The notes under the pieces were generated by a model. The model searched no databases. It had not been told where the DNA came from and saw only the letters and a program-made list of their open reading frames with translations. The position numbers and the translations under genes are program-made. From Plumapathes pennacea (lineage: Eukaryota > Cnidaria > Anthozoa > Antipatharia > Myriopathidae), in NCBI GenBank assembly GCA_964036295.1, contig OZ038466.1, forward strand, positions 1,488,001-1,552,000: a DNA stretch of 64,000 bases, written 5' to 3'. Each line of letters starts with the position of its first letter. Position 1 is the first letter of the stretch. This document shows positions 1 to 10,100 of the stretch, in pieces.

Positions 1-1484
1 TCATCATGTACATTGTCTGGCTAAAGAGAAATGGTAAGACCCTACTACAATCATATCTGATGTGTTAAAAAATGCATGTTAGTAGCTTCTGTAATATCAA
101 GAGAATATTTCGTTGGTAATATATAGTTGGTTTGTAAATTCACAATAACGCTAAAACCTGGCTTTGTTGTAACCGACATTTTCTTTTTCAATTTATAGCA
201 GAATGGAAACGACTAAAGAAGTAAGTACTTATCTTGGTTCACTTACGAAAAAAAAATGGAAAAAAAAATAGTATGACTAATACATAATCACATGCACAAG
301 CAACCTTGGCATGACCATCTCGTCGCCGCCAAGGTCATATCCCCCACCTACCCCTCCCCCCACCCATGTCACCCAAACTATATGGACCTTAAAGTGCCTA
401 TAAGCCTTCAGACGTTACGTTTTTATATGAAAGTAGGAAGTGATCTAAGCAACTTATATTCAAAGAAACTCCGTTCCGAAGCGTTCTTATACTTTTTTCA
501 CGCGGTTGAACTCAGAATTCCGAAATCTTGACCGAGCGACATGGGAGACTGGGTCTGTGACGTCAGAGAAGGCACTGGCATCGCTTTGGCGTCTCTTTAC
601 CTTAGTTGTTTTTTTCCTTTGGTTACGTTTTTCTCGACAACACATCTATGAGCATAATTCTCACCTCGCCAACTGCAAAATCTGTGTGAAAGTTTTGTTT
701 GACAAGAAACGAATCCCTCCTCTGACGTCATAACCCAGGCTCTCGATCGAAAAACTTTGCGCGGTCAGATTCAAAATGGCGGTCAAAATCGCATGTTTGC
801 CGGGCGGAAAAATATATAAAAACGCTTCGGAGCGGAGTTTCTTTGGCCATAAGTTGTTTAGATTACTTCCTACTTTCATATAAAAACGTAACGTCTGAAG
901 GCTTATAGGCACTTTAATTGCAATCAGCTGCCATATGGTATATCATCAAATTATTGTCTTTTCTTCTTTAGACCCCATGTGAATATAAAAGTGATGTCTG
1001 AGGTGTGTAAACGTGTATTTCTTTCAGTTATTGTTTCTGCACATAAGTGCGACGAGTGATTTATTTGACTTCAACAACACTTAAATATTACTGAACTGAC
1101 TCCATTTGATTCTTAGCATGTTGCATTCCATAATGGTTTCGATAATGAACTTACCTTTATCATCCTATTTTACATTTCTCTTCTTTGCTTATTAGAATCA
1201 AGTGGAATTAGAGGACATCGTTCACGAAGCTGGAAATTATGCCGATCTAACCAACAAAACTCTTTCTCGTGAGCGCTCGAGGCAACCAATTCCAGCGGCC
1301 GCCACTCAACCTCGCGTCTATGCGCAACTCGCCTCAGCAACTCGCAATTGGGAAGTGCAGAGAAGAACTCTGAACATAGAGAAAGTGATTGGAAAGGGCG
1401 CGTTCGGTCAGGTTGCTAAGGCGACGGCTGTCGACCTACCTGGGAGACCTAGACTGACTGTTGTCGCTGTTAAAATGTTAAAAG
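1..1484 (+). other. Gene A membrane exit, two micro-exons and juxtamembrane YxxL pair
   Basis: Exon 1-33 ends the membrane helix in phase 1. The 22-nt exon 199-220 runs phase 1 to 2, the 31-nt exon 972-1002 runs phase 2 to 0, and exon 1196-1484 opens in phase 0. Skipping the 31-nt exon puts a stop in frame, so it is needed. The juxtamembrane region has NYADL and VYAQL, two YxxL tyrosine motifs 23 residues apart (counted between the motifs). The 22-nt exon has the same position and phases as the 25-nt exon of gene C (19783-19807). For 199-220 an alternative acceptor three bases downstream is possible. The exon calls are mine; no transcript was seen. Confidence 0.7.
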
Positions 1485-4400
1485 GTGACGCCAAGACAAT
1501 AATATTCTTGTTAAATTAGTTCAAATTCCCAAAAATAATATCTGTTTTTTCTTAAACCTTTATCCGCAGTTGTAGCTGCACCCGTTGCTTTCTTGCAGTC
1601 GTGCTCATTATTTTACTGCATCTCTATTGAATAACTAGTGTAGGAAGTGTATTTCCTTGAATGTGATGACGTAATTATAGAAGTACAAAGTTTGCCATTA
1701 AATGTTTGCTGTTGTTTCGATCCACAAATGTAAAGGGAATGCTATCGAGTCCGACAAAAAGGATTTGCTGTCTGAACTGGAACTGATGAAGAAACTGAGG
1801 CGACATCCTCACGTGGTTGAACTCCTGGGCTGCGTTACAAAGTCAGGTACAAGAGAGACCATTACTGTTCTTTCAAGTGTGCAAACTGACTTTTTCTTCT
1901 GATAAACTTCTCTTTTAGATTGAACTTATGTATGACATGGGTACGGGGTTAGAGATAATTGCGCCAGAGTTGAACTTTTGAGCGGTTCCACAAAATTTCA
2001 CCTTTACATTCCTGATTTTGCAAGAGCCCATGATGGTAGTCATTGAGTATATTCCGTATGGAGACTTACTGGGTTACTTGAGGAAGAGCCGAGGACTCAA
2101 CGATACTTACTACAAAGACCCGGATGTTAAGCCAAAGACCAATCTGACGTCACAGCAACTGATGAAGTTTGCTTGGCAGGTTGCTGATGGGATGGATTTT
2201 TTAAGCTCGAACAAGGTAAACGCTTAAATTTAAAGAACGTTGTTTCATTATTTCATATATTCTTTTCCTCTATTTTTCTCACTATTTGTCTGTCTGCTGT
2301 CTACCTTTTATTTTCTGTAGATTGTGCATCGTGATCTCGCTGCTAGGAACGTTTTGGTTGGTGAGGGCGAAAGCTGCAAAATAACTGACTTTGGTATGGC
2401 TAGAGATGTTCATCAGGACGACATTTATCAGAAGACCTCGAAGGTGATAAATGTTTGTGTACTATTAGACTGACAGCAAACATATTCAAAGTAACTTGTA
2501 AAACAAGTTTTGTCGCGTGAAAACGCGACAGATGCAGGCATTCAAGTTTGGTGTGGCAAGTATCCGCACGCACCATTAGAATTCTTTAATGAGCAATCTC
2601 TGGAGTAGAGCAAGACTCCCAAGAGTGATCAACTTCAATTTTCTCTTTCAGTTTCTCACCAGAAAAATATCACACAGTATGGGGAACTTGGCTTTTGACA
2701 CCTTGCTCAAATGAAACATGATTAAACTATAAATTATATTTACAACACTCGTACATTTGCATCAAAAGTTTGAGAGGACCTACATTTTGAGCTTGGAAGT
2801 GAAAGGGTCGGCCAGCAAAGAAAACAGTAATGCGTGACTTATCTCATTTAATGCATAATTGATTTTGACAGTTTGACTTCGAACATTTGTTTGTAATCTC
2901 AGGCTACGATTAATCTAGTCTGCGCTTCATTACTATCTGTTTTTCTTCTTTTAAAATGCGTTTCTTCTATCAGGCTTAAAATGCATTCTTCTACCAGGCT
3001 TTCTTAATTTCCAGTGGACTTGTTGTATTTCAGAGCTATTATCATCGCGGTTTTGGTAAATTCATGGTTGTTTAACAAGCGTATGTTAAAGTTGAAAACC
3101 CGTGATAGCCGGGAGCAACTTTAACTTGTCGAAATGTTGGTATCATTTGATTATGTTTGTTTTGCTTCCCTTAGTTTTAACCAGCAATAAGAAACACTGT
3201 ACACAACTGGAAGAAGAAGAATGCGAAAGTGAAACCGCAAGAGCGCATTAGTACATGTCAACAAAAATCTCACGTTACATACTTGAAACTCAGCTAAGAA
3301 AATAGAGGCTTCCACACCGCTTGCGGTGAACCTTACCCAATGAAATCATAGTATTTTTGCTTGCACGTCAATCAAACTTCAAAATCCTAGAGGAGAGATT
3401 TGTTTTACCAATTGCCATGATTGCCATGTGGCAAATACAAAAGAATATCATATAGCTACCACGACAGAAATCTTATCTTGTACATCCAGGGTCGGCTTCC
3501 GGTGAAATGGACAGCATACGAAGCTTTGATGTACGGAAAGTACACTACAAAGAGTGACGTGTAAGTTGAAAGCAAACAGATTGTTTCCTGTTTTCGTTTT
3601 TTCTTTTTAATCTTCTTCATTTTTTTATCCTTTAGTCGTCTGATAGAATAAGTGCACTCATACATCAGACGATACCAAGTCCGCTTATCTAGCCGTAGTC
3701 CCGAATTGAGTTATGTCAGGAAACGACACCCATGGCTAATAATACGATGTCTGGCTTTTCCCAGGTGGAGCTATGGTGTGGTGCTCTTTGAAATATTCAC
3801 AGTTGGTAATTTTCTACCTTTTTTTTTTTTCTTTCCGTTTTTTTTTTTTTGAGAGCAGCTGTCCACTCGAACAATGTTCTTATAATACTTATCACATACA
3901 TGCCGCAACTTGCTTCTTCTGAAGTTTAAGTCTGTCTGCGTCAAGTTAGCAATATTTTTGTCGTTTCGTACCTCAATAGGTGGATGTCCCTATCCAAAGA
4001 TAGACGGGCGGAAAATCGCCGAAATGCTCCAGCGAGGCTACAGAATGCCTAAACCAGCACACGTGGATGATGAACTGTAAGTCGCACCACAGACATTTGG
4101 TTTCAGAAAACAAGAGTTTCGCAATGCAAACTATTCGAAACTGCAAGCATTTTGGTTGTGAAAACTTGAAGATCAATTCTCTATAGAAATAAGAAGTTCA
4201 GTTGTAATTACCCCTTTCGTTTCTTGCGGCCTGCTGTTTTAGGTATCAGATAATGATGAATTGTTGGCAGCAAGACCCCGAATTGAGAGCAAACTTTAAA
4301 ACTCTGGGAGAAAACCTGAAAGAACTGCAGAAAAAAAAAGAGGTATTCTGGCTATTTCATCGATATATGTACTTGTATTGTATCATAAACGTGTTTCGTG

Positions 4401-4603
4401 TTTGCCGAATGAGCGATGCTGCGTGACTTATGAGTAATGGCGAGTTTAGTGATTTTTGCCATCGTGGGTCTGTTATACTATTATTATCTTGTGTTTTTGT
4501 TTTTGTTTTTTTTTTCTTTCTCGTTTATTAGCATCTGATTAACATGAAGAAGTACGACAAGAAGCTGTACGAGAACGTGGAAGATCTGTTTGAAAACAAT
4601 TGA
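1..4603 (+). CDS. Gene A: receptor tyrosine kinase, C-terminal part (5' end outside window)
   Basis: Exons read from splice sites and frame: 1-33 (partial), 199-220, 972-1002, 1196-1484, 1736-1846, 2025-2215, 2321-2443, 3490-3560, 3765-3805, 3980-4076, 4243-4342, 4532-4603. Joined they give 392 codons plus stop with no frame break. The protein opens with the end of a membrane helix ([10 protein letters not shown]). A juxtamembrane stretch follows, then a kinase domain with glycine loop [16 protein letters not shown] lysine, HRDLAARN catalytic loop, DFGMARD, and a class-typical [13 protein letters not shown] and [14 protein letters not shown]. All catalytic residues are present, so an active receptor kinase signalling from the plasma membrane is expected. 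It resembles the FGFR/VEGFR/PDGFR group but has only a short kinase insert (about [15 protein letters not shown]). The tail ends [16 protein letters not shown] fits the Grb2-type YxN site. Exon lengths match gene F exactly from the second kinase exon to the penultimate one. The ligand-binding part must lie left of position 1. Confidence 0.9.
393..913. repeat. TTAA-flanked MITE, full copy
   Basis: A 521-bp element with long terminal inverted repeats beginning AGTGCCTATAAGCC, bounded by TTAA at 389-392 and 914-917. The arms match for about 50 bases or more. TTAA duplication is typical of piggyBac-type transposition, but no transposase is present, so this is a non-autonomous element. It sits in the gene A intron 221-971. 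A truncated, inverted copy lies at 60137-60535. Confidence 0.85.
2575..3435. repeat. Interspersed repeat in gene A intron (related to copies in genes D and E introns)
   Basis: Within the 1 kb intron 2444-3489. Bases around 2610-2920 match 51750-52050 in the same orientation and 35870-36170 in reverse. Bases around 3180-3430 match the reverse complement of 52570-52835, and 2575-2680 matches the reverse complement of 55180-55280. It is therefore a dispersed element of about 0.85 kb. No protein-coding region is recognisable in it. Confidence 0.65.
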
Positions 4604-4780
4604 TTCCACCCTCGAGAAGACACAATATACAGCAAAGTAATATTTAGTGATAATAACTCGTGAAACTCCGAAAAACTACAATACCTACTTGGAAAACAAT
4701 GTAGTAAAGCTACAGTTGTATCGTTTCTTTGCAACAAGAGTAAAGTCAGAGGCAATCTTCTTTAGTGTATTGCTGGTCCC

Positions 4781-5269
4781 GGGGGGGGGGGGGGGGGGGG
4801 AAGGGGTACTCCCTATGATCGGCTATACGGGGATACGGGGAGGTCCCGCCCGAAAGGGGTCCCTTTTCTTTTTTTTTGACTCAGGTATAAGAAAGGGTGT
4901 GGGAAAATGTCATTTTTGGTATTTGAAAGGGTCACTAAAACACTAACCACGGCGAGTGATGTTGAATCATATTGGTATTTGAAAGGGGTGCGAAAACCAG
5001 AAACTCCGCCATGGAACAATTACATTTTTAATTAAGATTTTCATGTTTCATTCGGAGTACAACATCCTGTCAGGCGCTTTGTCGGTGCGATAGAACAATC
5101 AAATCTTTTACCGGAGGTATATGAAATGGGTGTATTTTTACTGGAGGTATATGAAAGGGTCCCGATTTTGACCCAAAAATGGCATTTGAAAGGGTAAGGG
5201 GTTGAACGTCCGGTCGGAGCCTCCCCGCACCAAAGTCCTATGAGTAACCCCCCCCCCCCCCCCCCCCCC
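4781..5269. repeat. Poly-G / poly-C bounded repeat element
   Basis: Starts with a run of 20 G and ends with a run of 22 C, so the ends are inverted. Just inside, GGGGTACTCCCTATGA faces the reverse complement of TCCTATGAGTAACCCC, an imperfect terminal inverted repeat. Inside are several copies of a TATTTGAAAGGG-like motif. It lies just 3' of gene A. The G runs at 59403-59424 and 62744-62765 may be solo ends of the same family; the second is followed by TACTT. No coding function is seen. Confidence 0.7.
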
Positions 5270-5444
5270 GGGTGTTGGTCCAGCTGTCATTAGTTTGGTT
5301 CGACTTTGCACACGGTTAAATTAGTTAGAGGACGATTGAGATACGTCTTCATTAGAATACAACATTTGCCTGGGTTTGCTGAACATTTCTATATCTACTG
5401 CGCTTGCCGAATCCCGTACCTTGACCCTTCCAGTGTCGTAAAGG

Positions 5445-5681
5445 CCTGGCAAAACGAGGACACATTGTGGCGGCAACATTGCTAGCGTGCGCATGTTTCC
5501 CAAACGTTGCCCCGTTTTGCCACGCGCGAAACATTTGTTGCGGACACAAGAATGTTTCTGATAAACTTCAGAATATTTGCTGTGTCCGCACTGAGCGCAA
5601 ACATGTTGCCGCACGTTTTGGACACCTTGGAAACATCGAAGGACACACTGTCGCCGCCCAATGTGTCCTCGTTTTGCCAGG
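5445..5681. repeat. MITE-like inverted repeat, about 237 bp
   Basis: The left end CCTGGCAAAACGAGGACACA is repeated as an exact reverse complement at the right end (to 5681), and the arms continue imperfectly inwards. Short open frames across it on both strands follow from the palindromic structure and are not genes. No clear target duplication was found. Confidence 0.8.
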
Positions 5682-5966
5682 TCATTAGTCCGTCCATTCA
5701 AGTTTTCTGTGCCCGAATGAAACTACTCGAACGAAAGTCCCTTTGAATTAGTTAAATTTACTTGGTCAATATAGCGAATCAGGTGCTGAAATTAGGTTGC
5801 TGTAAAAACAATAGTAGTCATGAACCCTCAAAGGCCGGGTTCGTAGTTGGCATTAACATATGAAACCTTATAAATAACTATGATATACCACGCGCGTTTT
5901 GATTGGCTAAATAACCGTGTAAGATACGTGCTGTATTTTATTGACTAGTTATTTTATGAAACAAAT

Positions 5967-6062
5967 ATATAACGCGTTCCCGTGTAATAGTAAATTGGGA
6001 GAACACGAGAGTAGCGTAGGGAAACCACGAAGCCGCCGAATATTACACGGGAACGCGTTATA
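5967..6062. repeat. Hairpin-forming inverted repeat
   Basis: A 23-base arm (5967-5989) is matched by its reverse complement (6040-6062) across a loop of about 50 bases. It is probably the terminal part of an interspersed element. Confidence 0.75.
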
Positions 6063-6295
6063 TCAGTTTCTTAAATAATAAATTTCATTTGAGGTGGCCC
6101 TTTGTTGTGTTGGTCGTTACCGCTCATTTGTTTGTTTGTTCACTTTGCTTTGCTTTGTTTTTTGTATGTTTTTCTTTTTGTTTACGCGCAGAAAGATTTA
6201 GCCAAGGTGCTCATGATAATACGTCACTTCCGCTGTCTTACTTACATTTTACATTTCAACGTGGAAACAACCTCAGTGCAACTTTAACACAATAG

Positions 6296-6440
6296 ACATA
6301 CCGTGTGGCATGAAATTTTCGCGGGAGTTTAATTTCGCAGATTGCTGATTTTTTTTAATTTTGCGGGAAATTTTGCGTATTTGGATTTCAGATTTTATTG
6401 CTGGGAACAAATTTTCGCGAATCTCAGGCAAGTCTGTCCG
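6296..6440. repeat. Interspersed repeat (CCGTGTGGCAT family)
   Basis: Begins with ACCGTGTGGCATGAAATTTT and is rich in TTTTCGCG and TTTTGCGGG patches. A related copy with the same opening lies at 63278-63375. Non-coding. Confidence 0.6.
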
Positions 6441-7158
6441 GTAATTGACGTTTGGCACTGGTACATAGCAATAAGGGTTTCACTTTTTCTTAACATCTTG
6501 TTTTATATGATTTAAATCTCTAATTTACAAAATGTCACAAGTCGTCCATTACAACTCATAGCTACCTGAGTATACGGTAGGTTGGTTGGCCTGGAAAACA
6601 CGTAGTATCATTACACCGTTTTTTCTTTGGACAAAGGCAAAGCAAACCTTTTTAATTTTTTACAGGTTGTTCCGCTAAGCTTGTCAATCCAGATTCTGTG
6701 ATAAAAAAAGTTATGGTTAGTTACACATGAGACAAGCCCAATCTTATTGACTTTCATGAGTTGTCTGACGTCGTCAAAGGAGCTGAATAAACCGAAGTGG
6801 CATGTGAACTCCGTCAATAGACTGAGATGGAACCACAAGCAACCACAAGGAAAGGAGAAAATGCAAAAAATGTCAGCCCCATACCCACAAAAAGTCCGTG
6901 CATCCAAATCGGCTAAAAAGGTAAGCTTGCGTCAAACAGTTCGCTGGGACTACGTCAGTGGCTATTTTTGGCATGGAAATGAGGCTTGCCGCTATGTCGT
7001 TCGGGAAGTGTGTTGGTGGCCACAATACAGTAGAGTCATTAGGATGTTTCTTACGAGAAAAGAACTTTGAATATTTCAATTTGATAATAATACGGTTTGC
7101 TGATATCTCTGCAGTACTCTAATATTTATCCACACAAGCTGTGCGTTTGTTCGGAGCC

Positions 7159-10100
7159 ATGGTTTCCGCTGCTTCACAAATTCATGTTGGATTCTTGGTT
7201 TGCTTGTCGCTGTTCAGCCCAATACTTCTTCCGGGTTCAGGTAAGACTCGACTCTGACGAAGATATATACAGTATATATATTTTTATGATAGCAATGCTC
7301 AAAGTTATGTGAATATAAACGGTTACATCATTACATGTATGTTGTAGTAAAGGTGCTTACAGTCATCTCTAGTCTGTGTACAGTTGTTGTTCTGGTGTAT
7401 CACAACATTGTTGTATTTCGTGTGCCAAAGTGTTGCAATTACAATATACAGATAGTACGGTACTGCCATAAACACCCACCAAGCTTGATAAACTCAGTAG
7501 ATCTGTGGTCACGTAAATGTAATAGTTTGAATTTATAATATGACACTGTGGCATGCTATTGTAAGTTCATCTGAAAGTCATATTTATAGCAATTAGTTTT
7601 GGAGCTAAACCACGTACGTTACATAATGGGTGTATTATTTATATGTTATACATGTATGTGTTGGCTTTTCTGGCACAAAGACCAAGAGAATGTTCTCATT
7701 AAATACAGTGTTGAAGCTGGGCATGACTCTGGGTGGATCACACTCTCATTATGGGACACTTTTAATATGCACACCAGCCTGATGTGAGCCAGTGGCTGCA
7801 AGTCTGGCATCAAACTTGATTACCTTATCGTCTCTGTTTCTTTGCATTTATCATCACCTAATAAAAGAAAAAATTAAAGCAAGTCTTTATCAACATCTTG
7901 ACAATTTGAAAGAGCCTCTGGCATACCCCTTTTAAATTTCTGTGCGCTTAAGGCATCTGATATGCATGATCATATTTATGTTGTCATATATAGCCAGCCA
8001 GAATATAGTATAAATAAACAATAAACTACTTTTGGCAAAGAAATATGCATGGATAATTGTCCAAGGATATTATCTGTTCTGAGAAGTGAGGTTCAAGGAC
8101 AATTATCCATGCATATTTGTGAAGCCAAAAGTAGTTTATTGTCTCTGTTATCCTTTAAATGTTTTCTCTCACTGTAAAATAATGGCATGGAGACTGTAGA
8201 GCTTTTGGTGCTTTTTGACCAATAAATTGATTATCCTCCTCAGCAACCATCTCACAATGTTTTCTGACTAAAATAATAAAAGTGTGTTTGGATATTGTCA
8301 ATAACTAGCAACAGTTGCCACAGCTTTGCCACAGTTATTGATTCACTACAGGAATCACAAGGTACATCTGTGCATAATTCTGTATCCAAAAGTGGTTTAT
8401 TCCCTGGTGAAAATCCTTGCAGGATCCTTAAGGATCCTGTAAGGATAGGATCCTTGCAGGATCCTGCAGGATCCTTGAAGAATCCTGCCCAAATTTTTCT
8501 TGACTACCAGGATCCTGCAAGGATCTTGTAAGGATCCTGGCAGGGCAAGATATGCTTGTAGAATGAAATACCAGTGATCCTTGCAGGGAAAAAAAGTATA
8601 ATAGGACGGATTTAGAAACATGTTTGTACAGCTTGCACATATAAAATTAAACTTGTGAAGTAATTTTGATGTTTTCTGAACTGTACTATTACCATCGGGT
8701 AACAGTTTTACTGGGTATCATGATATTATAAATAAAACAGTGGCATGATTTGTGAGTATATTCAAAAACGAAATGTTTATTCTTTTTCTTTGCCAAATAC
8801 TGAAATAATATTGCACAATACTGCACATGTTGTTGAAAACCAAAACCTCTATTTCACTATAAGATTTAGTGTTTCTATCAACAGTTTGGATGAAACAAAA
8901 CATCAGAATTGGGACGTTTTGTGGCTGACTGACCTCCAAAAGCAAATTAAACGCGTTCCAACGACCCACAACAATTACATTCAGCACGCTTAAACGGTTG
9001 ATCATCCAAGTTTTTCACAACCTTACAAATTCTGTGTATAATTCAAGTCTCATAACTCTCTTGGACTCTTCACGTACGAAGTGATTTCCGTGAGTCCGTA
9101 AACATTTAACTCGTTCAGTGCCTGGGTACTAGTTTGTCACGTGTAAACGAATCAGAGCTCACGCTGGTTCTGGCGCTTGGATCAACGGTATTTTTTCAGC
9201 TCGTGTTGTTGCTCGGCTGTTTCACTTCGTTTTGCATGGGGTTATTCACATTGCCTTTTATTGGATGAATGTTTCACGTATTCTTCACTTCAAGTACAAT
9301 TCTTTACCGTGTGAATCGCTCGGAGGACAAGCACTCGCTGGCACTAACGTCGATCTCATGGTCTTCGAAGTTCGTTTACGCGTTTGGATATTGTCATGGT
9401 CGGGAGATTTTTAAAATACAGAAGCCCAGATCGATCTGGATCAATCAGTTGGTCACATATAATACATCCCGGAGACTTCAAACAAGGTGAGATGAATCAA
9501 ATTTTGTGAACGTCTAACAAACAAGTAACGACTTGACGAGTTGAAATGATTTTGGCACTTTTAGTGCTTTGTTTGTTTCAATTATATCAGGGGGCTACGA
9601 ACTACATGTATCTTGAATAGTATATACATATATATATTACCATACATATACACGTGTCCCCAATCGGATAATTTGGTTTGATGCGCTTTGTTTCGACTTA
9701 TTTATCCGACCGCGGTGGCAGCTTGGACTTTCTTTACGTTCGATCACGCAGAATACTCCATCTGCATATGGAAAAAGAGACAGATTTTATCTGCATGCAT
9801 AAGTTTTACTTCTAAAGATCCAAATTCTCCATGTATTTAGTATGAAATTTAGTTGCATCAACTTGGTGTAAACATAAATTTCTGAAATTGCTTTTCTGAT
9901 TGTTTTTTTTTTTTCCTTTTTACAGGGAAAAGCAAAGACAGCAGGGTTGTGGTGAAGGCATATTATATAGAACAACTACAGTATGATGAACAGTATTGGA
10001 GTCAGCCCTGAACACTTAAATAGCAGCTGAGTCCAGTTAATTGAAATAATTGTGCTGATATTTGTCCTCTAATACATACTATAACCTGAGTCAGAAATAT

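Larger units (their letters stand above)
5682..7158. other. Intergenic DNA upstream of gene C
   Basis: Holds a hairpin: 5967-5989 is the inverse of 6040-6062 (arm TATAACGCGTTCCCGTG), inside a repeat that also has a DNA-type tract around 5885-5930. A repeat at 6296-6440 beginning CCGTGTGGCATGAAATTTTC recurs at 63278-63375. At 6858-6920 a short open stretch ends in a good donor (AAAAAG then GTAAGC) and could be an untranslated or alternative first exon of gene C, but nothing proves it. No promoter motif can be named. Confidence 0.5.

Noticed and set aside
5321-5746. Overlapping open frames on both strands (up to 126 codons)
   Set aside because: They fall in the inverted-repeat element 5445-5681 and mirror each other; no domain and no splice pattern.
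6747-7070. Possible coding exon upstream of gene C (donor at 6921)
   Set aside because: The donor is good, but the peptide is not signal-like, and gene C has its own start with a signal peptide at 7159. Kept only as a possible untranslated exon.
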